In this document: piece by piece, positions 1 to 6,415 of the stretch
Layout: each line of letters opens with the position of its first letter
Position numbering within the stretch: the first letter of the stretch is position 1
Source of the DNA: Nitrosomonas eutropha
Lineage (GTDB): Bacteria > Pseudomonadota > Gammaproteobacteria > Burkholderiales > Nitrosomonadaceae
Direction of reading: 5' to 3'
NCBI GenBank assembly: GCA_014584635.1
Contig: JACTML010000124.1
Coordinates: 1 to 11,393, forward strand
DNA length: 11,393 bases
Notes under the pieces: generated by a model
Databases searched by the model: none
The model's input: the letters and a program-made list of their open reading frames with translations, nothing else
Told to the model about the DNA's origin: nothing
Position numbers and translations under genes: made by a program

Positions 1-22
1 AAACTGATTTCAAATCGGCACC

Positions 23-51
23 AAAATAAATCTCTCTATAAACCGCGTCAA
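23..51 (-). promoter_or_regulatory. Candidate leftward sigma-70 promoter for a gene beyond the left edge
   Basis: On the minus strand a -35-like TTGACG (plus-strand 46-51, 5 of 6 to consensus) is followed after exactly 17 bp by TATTTT (plus-strand 23-28, 4 of 6). Transcription would leave the window to the left, so any target gene is not visible. The surrounding DNA is AT-rich. This is a motif match only; a chance match is quite possible. Confidence 0.25.
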
Positions 52-73
52 TACTCGTTCTTGGCTCGGATAT

Positions 74-104
74 TTGCAAGTTAGCCGGACACTACTGATT
101 TAAT
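74..104 (+). promoter_or_regulatory. Candidate promoter for the emrE-type gene (extended -10)
   Basis: TTGCAA at 74-79 could be a -35 (4 of 6). TTTAAT at 99-104 could be a -10 (5 of 6) and is preceded by TGA at 96-98, which gives an extended -10 (TGn). The 19-bp spacer is long, so the extended -10 would have to carry most of the recognition. Transcription would begin near 111, leaving about 65 nt of leader before the transporter gene. Weak evidence, but it is the best rightward candidate in this AT-rich stretch. Confidence 0.3.
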
Positions 105-154
105 ATAGAAAATACTTCAGCAAAAAAAAGCGCCGTGGAATGAGAGACGAAAAC

Positions 155-181
155 ATGATGGAATCCGAGATATTTATATGA
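155..181 (+). CDS. Possible 8-codon leader ORF overlapping the emrE start
   Basis: ATG at 155 opens a frame reading MMESEIFI and stopping at TGA 179-181. The stop overlaps the transporter start ATG (178-180) as ATGA. A purine-rich GAGAGA at 142-147 lies 7 nt before this ATG and is a better Shine-Dalgarno candidate than anything directly before 178. The ATGA overlap matches the coupling seen at several junctions in the operon downstream, so the ORF could deliver ribosomes to the transporter start. Such short ORFs arise by chance often; no homologous leader is known to me. Confidence 0.22.
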   Translation: MMESEIFI

Positions 182-510
182 ATGACTGGCTATACCTTGC
201 CGCTGCAATTGCCGCAGAAACCCTGGCTACATCGCTACTCAAATCCAGTGAAGGCTTCACTCGATTGGGGCCATCTTTGATTGTGGTAGCAGGTTACGGC
301 TGCGCTTTCTTTTTTCTTTCCCTCACGTTGCGGACCATTCCTGTCGGTGTGGCGTATGCGATCTGGTCAGGCGTCGGAATCATTCTGGTGACACTGGTTG
401 CCTGGCTGATTTTCGGTCAGAAAATAGATTTGCCCGGCCTGATTGGTATCGGGCTGATCGTGGCAGGTGTTGTTGTGCTGAAGCTGTTTTCCAAAACGAG
501 CGGGCATTGA
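178..510 (+). CDS. emrE: Small multidrug resistance (SMR) transporter, EmrE type
   Basis: This is a proton-coupled exporter of the SMR family, which in EmrE extrudes lipophilic cations and quaternary ammonium compounds across the inner membrane as an antiparallel dimer. The 110-residue length equals that of E. coli EmrE, and the two proteins align end to end. Visible key residues are the membrane-embedded Glu14 that binds both proton and drug, Tyr40, Tyr60, Trp63 in the stretch [10 protein letters not shown] (59-68), Gly65 and Gly67, and Gly90 and Gly97 of the fourth-helix dimerisation face. Four hydrophobic helices fill roughly residues 4-21, 33-50, 58-80 and 86-105. The start has only a weak ribosome-binding site (CGAGA at 166-170), but it gives the exact family N-terminus. 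It converges on the glycosylase gene and is not part of the dcw operon. Assignment to EmrE over the guanidinium (Gdx/SugE) subtype rests on overall similarity; the substrate is inferred. Confidence 0.93.
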   Translation: MNDWLYLAAAIAAETLATSLLKSSEGFTRLGPSLIVVAGYGCAFFFLSLTLRTIPVGVAYAIWSGVGIILVTLVAWLIFGQKIDLPGLIGIGLIVAGVVVLKLFSKTSGH

Positions 511-526
511 CTAACTGTATTGCCCT

Positions 527-1144
527 TCAGTACATCACCGGAACAGGATCCAGACTGCGCCATAAATACCAGGTTGCAACTGATCGCCAGGGTTGCCAGT
601 TTTCCGCCACAGTACGAATTGCATGTTTGCTGACCGGCTGACTGGCATAGTAATGCACGCTGACTGCACGCTGCAAACCAACGTCATCCAGCGGCAATAC
701 ATCCGGACGATGCAGGTGAAAAATCAGAAACATCTCGGCTGTCCACCGGCCAATGCCTTTTACTTCAACCAGTTTGCGAATCAGTGTTTCATCGTCCAGA
801 TCATGCCAATTTATTGTCGCCAGTGTGCCTTCCACAAAATGGCGCGATAAATCCTGCAAGTAATCCACTTTTCGAGCGGACAATCCGCACGATCTTAACA
901 AATCCATTTCTGTTGCCATCAACCTTTCCGGCGTGATTTCCGGAATCGAGGCAATTACCCGTTGCCAGATACTGGCTGCTGCCTTGACTGATATCTGCTG
1001 ACCAACAATCGCGCGCGCCAGTGTGACAAATGCCTCTCCCCGCTCTTGCGACATTGAGCCACCGCAATGCTGAATAATGCGATCCATCACCGGATCACGT
1101 GCTGATAAATCAGCAACTGCCTGTTCCCAAAATGCTAAAGCCAT
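527..1144 (-). CDS. alkA: DNA-3-methyladenine glycosylase II-like, HhH-GPD family
   Basis: This is a base-excision-repair glycosylase of the helix-hairpin-helix GPD superfamily, expected to remove alkylated purines such as 3-methyladenine from DNA. The hairpin motif is LVEVKGIGRWTAEMFLIF (125-142). The conserved catalytic aspartate lies in LPLDDVGLQRA (150-160), most likely Asp154. The C-terminal ENWQPWRSVATWYLW (181-195) matches the WxPWRSxA element typical of AlkA. At 205 residues it lacks the N-terminal beta domain of E. coli AlkA (282 residues), as is common for short AlkA2-type proteins, so it is probably complete. The start is supported by GGAG (plus-strand 1149-1152), 4 nt before the ATG on the minus strand. 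The gene is transcribed away from mraZ and converges with the transporter gene, with 16 bp between the stops. The family is clear; exact substrate range cannot be read from sequence. Confidence 0.9.
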   Translation of the reverse strand: MALAFWEQAVADLSARDPVMDRIIQHCGGSMSQERGEAFVTLARAIVGQQISVKAAASIWQRVIASIPEITPERLMATEMDLLRSCGLSARKVDYLQDLSRHFVEGTLATINWHDLDDETLIRKLVEVKGIGRWTAEMFLIFHLHRPDVLPLDDVGLQRAVSVHYYASQPVSKHAIRTVAENWQPWRSVATWYLWRSLDPVPVMY

Positions 1145-1171
1145 AGCGCTCCAATTTGAAATATTTTCGGA

Positions 1172-1180
1172 TTTATACCA
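1172..1180 (-). promoter_or_regulatory. Candidate extended -10 promoter for the glycosylase gene
   Basis: On the minus strand the sequence TGGTATAAA (plus-strand 1172-1180) is an extended -10 element, TG-n-TATAAA, with 5 of 6 matches to TATAAT. No good -35 sits 16-18 bp upstream. Transcription would begin near 1165, leaving about 20 nt of leader containing the GGAG ribosome-binding site. It is divergent from the dcw promoter about 115 bp away. Confidence 0.4.
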
Positions 1181-1235
1181 TGTCTTGCGTCTGAATCCTG
1201 AAATAAACCTCTTTTACAGGGCAATTTTACGTGAA

Positions 1236-1255
1236 GTGATCACCAGAAAACTGGT
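1236..1255. repeat. Overlapping short palindromes between the divergent promoters
   Basis: GTGATCAC at 1236-1243 is a perfect 8-bp palindrome. It overlaps a perfect inverted repeat, ACCAG-AAAA-CTGGT, at 1242-1255. The element lies between the glycosylase promoter candidate and the dcw promoter candidate, so a regulator site is conceivable. The stem is only 5 bp and no T-tract follows, so it is not a convincing terminator. No known operator is recognised. Confidence 0.3.
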
Positions 1256-1292
1256 AAGCAATTGTCATAACAGCATAAAGATTCTTTCCAGC

Positions 1293-1321
1293 TTGACCCT
1301 AAAAATTTTATTGAGTAAAGT
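1293..1321 (+). promoter_or_regulatory. Main promoter of the dcw operon (Pmra-like)
   Basis: TTGACC at 1293-1298 (5 of 6 to the -35 consensus) is followed after 17 bp by TAAAGT at 1316-1321 (4 of 6 to the -10). It is the best sigma-70-type pair in the intergenic region and points into mraZ. Transcription would start near 1328, giving about 84 nt of leader before mraZ. The last T of the -10 is the first base of the first MraZ-type repeat, which is the arrangement expected for repression by steric block. The promoter is a sequence prediction and has not been mapped. Confidence 0.6.
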
Positions 1322-1365
1322 GGGTAAAAGTGGTGAAATATGCAAAATTGTGGGTAATAGTGAAA
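1321..1365 (+). promoter_or_regulatory. Phased MraZ-box array (autoregulatory operator)
   Basis: Five pentamers starting with TG occur at an exact 10-bp step: TGGGT at 1321, TGGTG at 1331, TGCAA at 1341, TGGGT at 1351 and TGAAA at 1361, each separated by 5 bp of AT-rich DNA. E. coli MraZ is known to bind TGGGN direct repeats separated by 5-nt spacers upstream of mraZ, so this placement just before mraZ is strong support. The first and fourth units fit the TGGGN consensus; the second is close and the third and fifth are degenerate. A 10-bp step places all units on the same helix face, fitting the ring-shaped MraZ oligomer. It overlaps the predicted -10 and transcription start. Confidence 0.72.
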
Positions 1366-1411
1366 TAGACGATTATGAATCGGGCATCTTCACTGAAACA
1401 GAAGGGACAGA

Positions 1412-1858
1412 ATGTTTCGCGGCTCCACTCAATTAAATCTTGATAACAAGGGCAGGCTTGCAATTCCCGCTAAATACCGGGATGAATTGCTTGCCAATTG
1501 TGGCGGCAATATTGTCGTAACCGCTGATCCTTCCCGCTGTCTATTGATTTACCCCCAACCTGTCTGGGAGCCCATTGAAGAAAAATTAAACAGTTTTTCC
1601 AGTTTCAATCCACAGATTCGAAGTTTGCAGCGGCTGATTATTGGTAACGCTTGTGACGTGGAAATGGATGGTGCCGGTCGCATTCTGATTAGCCCTTCCC
1701 TGCGACAATTTGCCGGTTTGACAAAAGAGGTGGTACTCGCAGGACAGGGTGAAAAATTTGAACTCTGGGATAGGGAGGGATGGGATCTGGAAAACGAAGC
1801 AGCAACAGCATATAAAAACGGAGAAATTCCATCCGAGCTGGAAGGGTTTTCACTGTAA
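1412..1858 (+). CDS. mraZ: Transcriptional regulator MraZ
   Basis: MraZ is the AbrB-fold DNA-binding repressor encoded first in most dcw clusters. It forms ring-shaped oligomers and binds repeats in its own promoter. The 148-residue protein aligns along its length with E. coli MraZ (152 residues). Its two tandem half-domains each show the DxxxR signature: DNKGRLAIPAKYR (11-23, Asp11 and Arg15) and MDGAGRILIS (85-94, Asp86 and Arg90). FELWD near 116-120 is also typical. The ATG at 1412 has AGGG at 1403-1406, 5 nt upstream. The gene follows a promoter and phased TGGGN repeats at 1293-1365, which fits autoregulation. Its TAA overlaps an ATG (TAATG), but that ATG is not in frame with rsmH. Confidence 0.97.
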   Translation: MFRGSTQLNLDNKGRLAIPAKYRDELLANCGGNIVVTADPSRCLLIYPQPVWEPIEEKLNSFSSFNPQIRSLQRLIIGNACDVEMDGAGRILISPSLRQFAGLTKEVVLAGQGEKFELWDREGWDLENEAATAYKNGEIPSELEGFSL

Positions 1859-1869
1859 TGCACCCGTAG
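1858..1869 (+). other. Three-codon start-stop ORF at the mraZ-rsmH junction
   Basis: An ATG at 1858 overlaps the mraZ stop as TAATG, the same junction type seen at rsmH-ftsL, and has GGAAGGG at 1840-1846 upstream (11 nt away, rather far). Its frame reads Met-His-Pro and ends at TAG 1867-1869. The frame of RsmH differs by one base. The element could be a decoy or relay start that ends 4 nt before the rsmH GTG, the remains of the original rsmH start, or chance. Confidence 0.3.
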
Positions 1870-1873
1870 CATC

Positions 1874-2824
1874 GTGCATATACCCGTTTTACTGGAAGAA
1901 GCGGTAGATGCGCTGAATATTAAAAAAGACGGCATCTATGTGGATGGAACATACGGTCGCGGTGGTCATAGCCGCCTGATTCTGTCGCGTCTGGGCAATT
2001 CAGGAAGATTGATTGCGTTTGACAAGGATCCGGTGGCCATAGCTGCGGCCAGACACATGCAGAGCGAACGGTTTCAGGCGGTGCACAGCAGCTACGCACA
2101 GATAAATTCAGCACTCCAGTCGTCAGGTATCGATCGGGTTGATGGCATCCTGCTGGACTTGGGGGTGTCATCAGTACAACTGGACGAAGCTGCACGGGGA
2201 TTTAGTTTTCGTCACGATGGCCCTCTGGATATGCGCATGGATACAAGCCAGGGAAAGACGGCAGCGGAATGGCTGACAACTGTAACAGAAGCGGAGTTAA
2301 AGGAGGTGATCAGGACATATGGCGAAGAACGATATGCCGGACAGATTGCAAACGCAATTATTACAGCGCAACAACGCCAGCCTGTTGCCACCACATTTCA
2401 GCTTGCTGAAATCGTTGCAGCAGCTGTCCGTAAATACGGCCACCGGGAGGGTCGGCAGCATCCGGCGACTCGCACTTTCCAGGCAATCAGAATTCATCTT
2501 AATCAGGAGCTTGAGGAGCTGACGATCGCGTTGCCGCAATGTGTGGAGTTGTTAAAGGCAAATGGCCGGCTGGTGGTGATCAGTTTTCACTCACTGGAAG
2601 ACCGTATTGTCAAACGTTTCATGCGCGCACAGGTCGGCACGGATGTCTTGCCGCGTAAATTACCTGTCAGAGGGGAAGAAAGCCGTTTATTCAACCGGCA
2701 AAAACTCAGAATTATTGGTAAAAAAACACGGCCAACGCCAGAAGAAGTAGCAACCAACCCACGGGCACGCAGCGCTGTTATGCGTGTGGCTGAAAAACTG
2801 GAATTCGGCAACACGATAAATTAA
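1874..2824 (+). CDS. rsmH: 16S rRNA (cytosine(1402)-N(4))-methyltransferase RsmH (MraW)
   Basis: RsmH transfers a methyl group from S-adenosylmethionine to N4 of C1402 in 16S rRNA, at the ribosomal P site. The length of 316 residues is close to E. coli RsmH (313). Visible blocks are VDGTYGRGGHS (23-33) for SAM binding, the acidic IAFDKD (47-52), GILLDLGVSS (91-100), FSFRHDGPLDMRMD (110-123), HPATRTFQAIRIHLNQEL (196-213) and ISFHSLEDRIVKRF (236-249). The chosen start is GTG at 1874, which yields MHIPVLLEEAV, close to the family N-terminus. The frame is closed upstream by the in-frame mraZ stop at 1856-1858, with no in-frame ATG between. No Shine-Dalgarno lies directly before the GTG, so translation probably depends on coupling to mraZ. 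The gene ends in TAATG overlapping ftsL by one base. Confidence 0.96.
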   Translation: MHIPVLLEEAVDALNIKKDGIYVDGTYGRGGHSRLILSRLGNSGRLIAFDKDPVAIAAARHMQSERFQAVHSSYAQINSALQSSGIDRVDGILLDLGVSSVQLDEAARGFSFRHDGPLDMRMDTSQGKTAAEWLTTVTEAELKEVIRTYGEERYAGQIANAIITAQQRQPVATTFQLAEIVAAAVRKYGHREGRQHPATRTFQAIRIHLNQELEELTIALPQCVELLKANGRLVVISFHSLEDRIVKRFMRAQVGTDVLPRKLPVRGEESRLFNRQKLRIIGKKTRPTPEEVATNPRARSAVMRVAEKLEFGNTIN

Positions 2825-3111
2825 TGATCAAATTGAATATTTTTCTGTTTGTAATCGTGATTATCTGTGGTTTGGGCATTGTGACTGCACGCTATGAAGC
2901 ACGCAAACTTTTCATAGAACAGGAAAAGGAACAGAAATTGACTGAACAGCTGGAAACCGAATGGAGTCAGCTACAACTGGAACAAAGTACCTTGGCCATG
3001 CCAGCGCGGGTAGAGAAAATTGCCCGAAAGGAGCTCAATATGATTACCCCCCCGGTTACCGAAAATATTCTGGTTATTCGTCCTGACTACAGCACGGACA
3101 CAGCCGAATGA
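2824..3111 (+). CDS. ftsL: Cell division protein FtsL
   Basis: FtsL is a small bitopic divisome protein that joins FtsB and FtsQ in a scaffold complex and helps activate FtsW-FtsI. The 95-residue protein has the expected plan: a very short cytoplasmic tail, one membrane helix (about 4-22), then a charged periplasmic region (about 25-60) rich in Glu, Gln, Lys and Leu that suits a coiled coil, and ARVEKIARKELNM (61-73), which resembles the conserved end of the FtsL domain. It is shorter than E. coli FtsL (121 residues) because the cytoplasmic tail is minimal. The ATG overlaps the rsmH stop by one base and the TGA overlaps the ftsI start by four. A run of seven C lies inside the gene at 3047-3053. 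Sequence conservation in this family is low; position and topology support the call. Confidence 0.92.
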   Translation: MIKLNIFLFVIVIICGLGIVTARYEARKLFIEQEKEQKLTEQLETEWSQLQLEQSTLAMPARVEKIARKELNMITPPVTENILVIRPDYSTDTAE

Positions 3112-4856
3112 AAGTTTTATTCAATCCTTCCCGCAAAACAGCACCTCTTATACCAGAGTGGCGCTCACGTCTGGTGCTGGGGCTTTTGCTGATCTGCCTG
3201 CTCACACTGGTTTCCCGGGCAATTTATTTGCAGGCACTGAACAAGGATTTTCTGCAACAGCAGGGACAATCGCGCTACGAACGGGTGATCGAGCAAAGTA
3301 TGCAGCGCGGCAATATCAAGGATCGTCATGGCGAAATCCTGGCCGTCAGCGCACCAGTCAAATCCGTGTGGATAGATCCCAAAATTGTTCGCGAGGCACA
3401 AGCCACGCCGGAGCAGATCAGACAGCTATCCGGTTTACTGGAAATGAGTGCAGGCGACATAGAAGAACGTGTCTACAGCAACAAACGATTTGTATACCTG
3501 AAACGCAAATTATCCCCGGAAAAAGCGGACAAAATTGCTGCGCTCAATATCAAGGGACTGTATTTCAAGCATGAGTTTTACCGCTACTATCCGTCACGCG
3601 AACTGGCTGCGCATATCCTCGGGTTTACTGATGTTGATGGGCGCGGACAGGAAGGCATGGAGCTGGCATGGCAGGACATGCTGACTGGTGAAGATGGCAA
3701 GCGGCGTGTCATCAAGGATCGGATCGGCCGTATTGTCGAAGATGTCGAGCAGATCCAGTCACCCAAACCGGGACAGGATGTTGTGCTGTCCATTGACAGC
3801 AAAATACAGTATCTCGCCTACCGGGAACTGGCGCACGCAGTAAAAGCACAACATGCCAAGGCAGGCAGCATTGTAGCGCTGGATGTACAAACCGGCGAAG
3901 TACTGGCCATGGCGAACTATCCGGCTTTCAATCCCAATCAGCGCGCCAGCATGAATAATGAGGTAATTCGCAATCGTGTGCTGGTCGATACATTCGAGCC
4001 AGGCTCAACGCTGAAACCGTTTGTCGTAGCTGTGGCAATGGAAACCGGCCGGATCAGGCCAAATACGCTAATGGAAACTGCCGGGGGAAAACTGAAAATA
4101 GGCAGAGCTGTCATACATGACGTGCGTGACAAAGGCAATCTGACCGTTTCCCAGGTAATTCAGACCTCCAGTAATGTTGGCGCCGCAAAAATTGCACTGT
4201 TACTTCCACCTAAAACCTTTTGGGAAATGTTGAATCGATCAGGTTTCGGAACCGAAACCGGCATTGGATTTCCAGGTGAAGCAAGCGGACGATTACGCGC
4301 CTATGACACATGGCGACCGATCGAACAAGCCACCATGTCTTACGGCCATGGTATTTCAGCCAGTCTGATGCAGCTGGCACGCGCGTATACACTGTTCGCC
4401 ACAGATGGAGAACTGAAACCAGTCACCCTGCTAAAACGCGACATGCCAGCTGTCGGTCAACAGGTTATTTCGCGTGAAACAGCACAATCAGTGCGGGAAA
4501 TGCTGGAGTTGGCTGTTCAGCCTGAAGGAACGGGCAATAACGCACGCATCAGCGGTTATCGTATTGCCGGGAAAACCGGTACCGCACATAAACGTTTGAA
4601 AGATCAGAAAGGTTATGCCAAGGATCGCTATATTTCCTCATTTGTCGGCTTTGCACCGGCATCCGATCCGCGCGTCATCATCGCAGTCATGATCGATGAA
4701 CCTTCAAGTGGCAATTATTACGGAGGCACAGTTGCGGCCCCGGTGTTCAGTCGGGTAATGGAAGGTGCGCTGCGCATACTGAATGTACCATTTGATGAAC
4801 CATTGGGTAATCTGGTCATATCACCTGTTCCCGCAAAACTGGAAGACAAGGGATGA
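3108..4856 (+). CDS. ftsI: Septal peptidoglycan transpeptidase FtsI (PBP3)
   Basis: FtsI is the class B penicillin-binding protein that crosslinks septal peptidoglycan in complex with FtsW. The 582 residues (E. coli 588) show a cytoplasmic N-terminus, a membrane anchor (about 21-41), the class B N-terminal module beginning at RGNIKDRHGEILAVS (67-81), and a transpeptidase domain from about 225. The active-site motifs are all present: STLK (300-303, nucleophile Ser300), SSN (354-356) and KTG (489-491). YYPSRELAAHILGFTDVDG (160-178) is also typical of the family. The start ATG overlaps the ftsL TGA as ATGA, and the gene ends with another ATGA overlap into murE. The C-terminal tail after about residue 560 is short and proline-containing. 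It could only be confused with PBP2, but PBP2 is encoded with rodA, not here. Confidence 0.97.
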   Translation: MKVLFNPSRKTAPLIPEWRSRLVLGLLLICLLTLVSRAIYLQALNKDFLQQQGQSRYERVIEQSMQRGNIKDRHGEILAVSAPVKSVWIDPKIVREAQATPEQIRQLSGLLEMSAGDIEERVYSNKRFVYLKRKLSPEKADKIAALNIKGLYFKHEFYRYYPSRELAAHILGFTDVDGRGQEGMELAWQDMLTGEDGKRRVIKDRIGRIVEDVEQIQSPKPGQDVVLSIDSKIQYLAYRELAHAVKAQHAKAGSIVALDVQTGEVLAMANYPAFNPNQRASMNNEVIRNRVLVDTFEPGSTLKPFVVAVAMETGRIRPNTLMETAGGKLKIGRAVIHDVRDKGNLTVSQVIQTSSNVGAAKIALLLPPKTFWEMLNRSGFGTETGIGFPGEASGRLRAYDTWRPIEQATMSYGHGISASLMQLARAYTLFATDGELKPVTLLKRDMPAVGQQVISRETAQSVREMLELAVQPEGTGNNARISGYRIAGKTGTAHKRLKDQKGYAKDRYISSFVGFAPASDPRVIIAVMIDEPSSGNYYGGTVAAPVFSRVMEGALRILNVPFDEPLGNLVISPVPAKLEDKG

Positions 4857-6415
4857 GTATCTCGCTGAGCTTTGGGTCAGATGAAGCATATCTCGCTGGT
4901 TTGCTGGGCAAACTGGGCGTCAGGATACAGCATCTGGTGGCAGACAGCCGAAAACTGAGACCGGGCGATACTTTTCTGGCTTGTGCCGGCGAACGGCATG
5001 ATGCACGCAATGATATTGCACGGGCAATTGCACTGGGTGTCAATGCAGTTATCTGGGAAAAACAAGGATTTTCCTGGAAACCGGAATGGAAAATACCCAA
5101 TCTGGGTATTAATGGACTGCGCCATGAAGCCGGCAAAATTGCCAGCCAGGTATACGATCATCCTTCCAGACATTTACGCCTGGTTGGAATCACGGGAACC
5201 AACGGAAAAACCACCTGCAGCCACTGGTACGCCCAGGCCATGATGGCATTGGGAGAAAAAACCGCCATCATCGGCACGCTGGGACACGGCTTTCCGGGAA
5301 TACTCAATCACACCAGCCATACAACCCCTGACGCTGTATACCTGCAGCAACTCATGGCCGAATATTTACAGCAGGGTGCGCGCGCTCTGGTTATGGAGGC
5401 TTCTTCACATGGTCTTTCTCAAGACAGATTGATCGGATCAGAATTCTCGATTGCTGTTCTAACCAACCTGACGCGCGATCACCTGGATTACCACGGCAGC
5501 ATGGATGCCTATGCTGCCGCCAAGGCAAAACTCTTTTTCTGGGAAGGATTGCAACACGCCATCCTCAATCTGGATGAAGTGCTGGGAGTGGAATTATCAC
5601 AACAACTTGCCTGCAAAGATGTAGCGGTTATTGGCTATGGCTTCAGACAGCCGGATCAACTGATCCGAACGCCTGATAAACAGAAAATACTGTACGGAAG
5701 CAATTTGCGGTTTACTACGCAGTATATCAGCTTTGACGTTGAATTCTGCAACCAGCGGGCCAGTCTGCAGTGCAATGTAACCGGCCGCTACAACGCGTAC
5801 AACCTGCTGGCTGTATTAGCAACTTTGATCGCCAGTGAGGTTGATTTTAGTGATGCGATAACTGCCCTGCAGCAGGTACGCCCCATTCCCGGAAGAATGG
5901 AAAAACTGGGAGGGGGCAACCAGCCCGTCGTAATTGTTGATTACGCGCACACTCCTGATGCACTGAATGAAGTATTAACCGGATTGCGTGAAATACTGGC
6001 CGGCACACGCATGAAAAAACGGATACGAAAAAACCAGGCAAAACTGGTTTGTGTGATTGGCTGCGGAGGCGACAGAGATCGCGGCAAACGGCCGTTAATC
6101 GGCGAAATTGCTTCACATCTGGCAGATGAAGTCATTATTACCAGTGACAATCCGCGCAATGAAAATCCGGCAGATATCATTAACGAAATCATGCTTGGAA
6201 CCAGTGGTAAGCACTGCACAATTGAAGAAGATCGCGCCGCAGCCATTTACCGGGCTATTCACAGTGCCCGCAAGGGCGATATCGTACTGATCGCCGGCAA
6301 GGGAGCAGAAACTTCCCAGGAAATACAAGGAAAAAAATATCCATTCGACGATCGTGAAGTGGTACGGCAGGTATTACACGACCTCGCCGGCCCGCAATTG
6401 CAGGTGCAAGGATGA
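4853..6415 (+). CDS. murE: UDP-MurNAc-L-Ala-D-Glu:meso-diaminopimelate ligase MurE
   Basis: MurE adds meso-diaminopimelate to UDP-MurNAc-L-Ala-D-Glu in the cytoplasm, using ATP. Domain order is a UDP-binding domain (about 1-105), an ATPase domain with P-loop GTNGKTT (115-121), EASSHGL (182-188), TNLTRDHLDYHG (204-215) and the probable carbamylated Lys224, then a C-terminal domain. DNPR (432-435) is the signature for meso-diaminopimelate over lysine. The usual GKGHE reads GKGAE here (482-486): the diaminopimelate-contacting Gly and Glu remain, but His is Ala. The protein has 520 residues against 495 in E. coli, partly through a basic stretch near 386-397 (RMKKRIRKNQAK). The start is an ATGA overlap with ftsI, and the end an ATGA overlap with murF. 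Confidence 0.97.
   Translation: MSISLSFGSDEAYLAGLLGKLGVRIQHLVADSRKLRPGDTFLACAGERHDARNDIARAIALGVNAVIWEKQGFSWKPEWKIPNLGINGLRHEAGKIASQVYDHPSRHLRLVGITGTNGKTTCSHWYAQAMMALGEKTAIIGTLGHGFPGILNHTSHTTPDAVYLQQLMAEYLQQGARALVMEASSHGLSQDRLIGSEFSIAVLTNLTRDHLDYHGSMDAYAAAKAKLFFWEGLQHAILNLDEVLGVELSQQLACKDVAVIGYGFRQPDQLIRTPDKQKILYGSNLRFTTQYISFDVEFCNQRASLQCNVTGRYNAYNLLAVLATLIASEVDFSDAITALQQVRPIPGRMEKLGGGNQPVVIVDYAHTPDALNEVLTGLREILAGTRMKKRIRKNQAKLVCVIGCGGDRDRGKRPLIGEIASHLADEVIITSDNPRNENPADIINEIMLGTSGKHCTIEEDRAAAIYRAIHSARKGDIVLIAGKGAETSQEIQGKKYPFDDREVVRQVLHDLAGPQLQVQG

Noticed and set aside
1..84. Open frame from the left edge reading 27 codons to TAG at 82-84, possibly the tail of an upstream gene.
   Set aside because: Too short to recognise, no motif, and AT-rich context with a promoter-like pair on the opposite strand.
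502..525. GGGCA and TGCCC arms around the convergent stops, a possible bidirectional terminator.
   Set aside because: Only a 5-bp stem with a 14-nt loop and no T-tract of useful length on either side.
1077..1436. 119-codon plus-strand ORF spanning the alkA start, the intergenic region and the mraZ start.
   Set aside because: It overlaps two well-supported genes in other frames and crosses the promoter and operator; its translation has no recognisable domain.
1718..1723. Perfect TTGACA inside mraZ, a possible internal promoter.
   Set aside because: No -10-like hexamer occurs 15-19 bp downstream.
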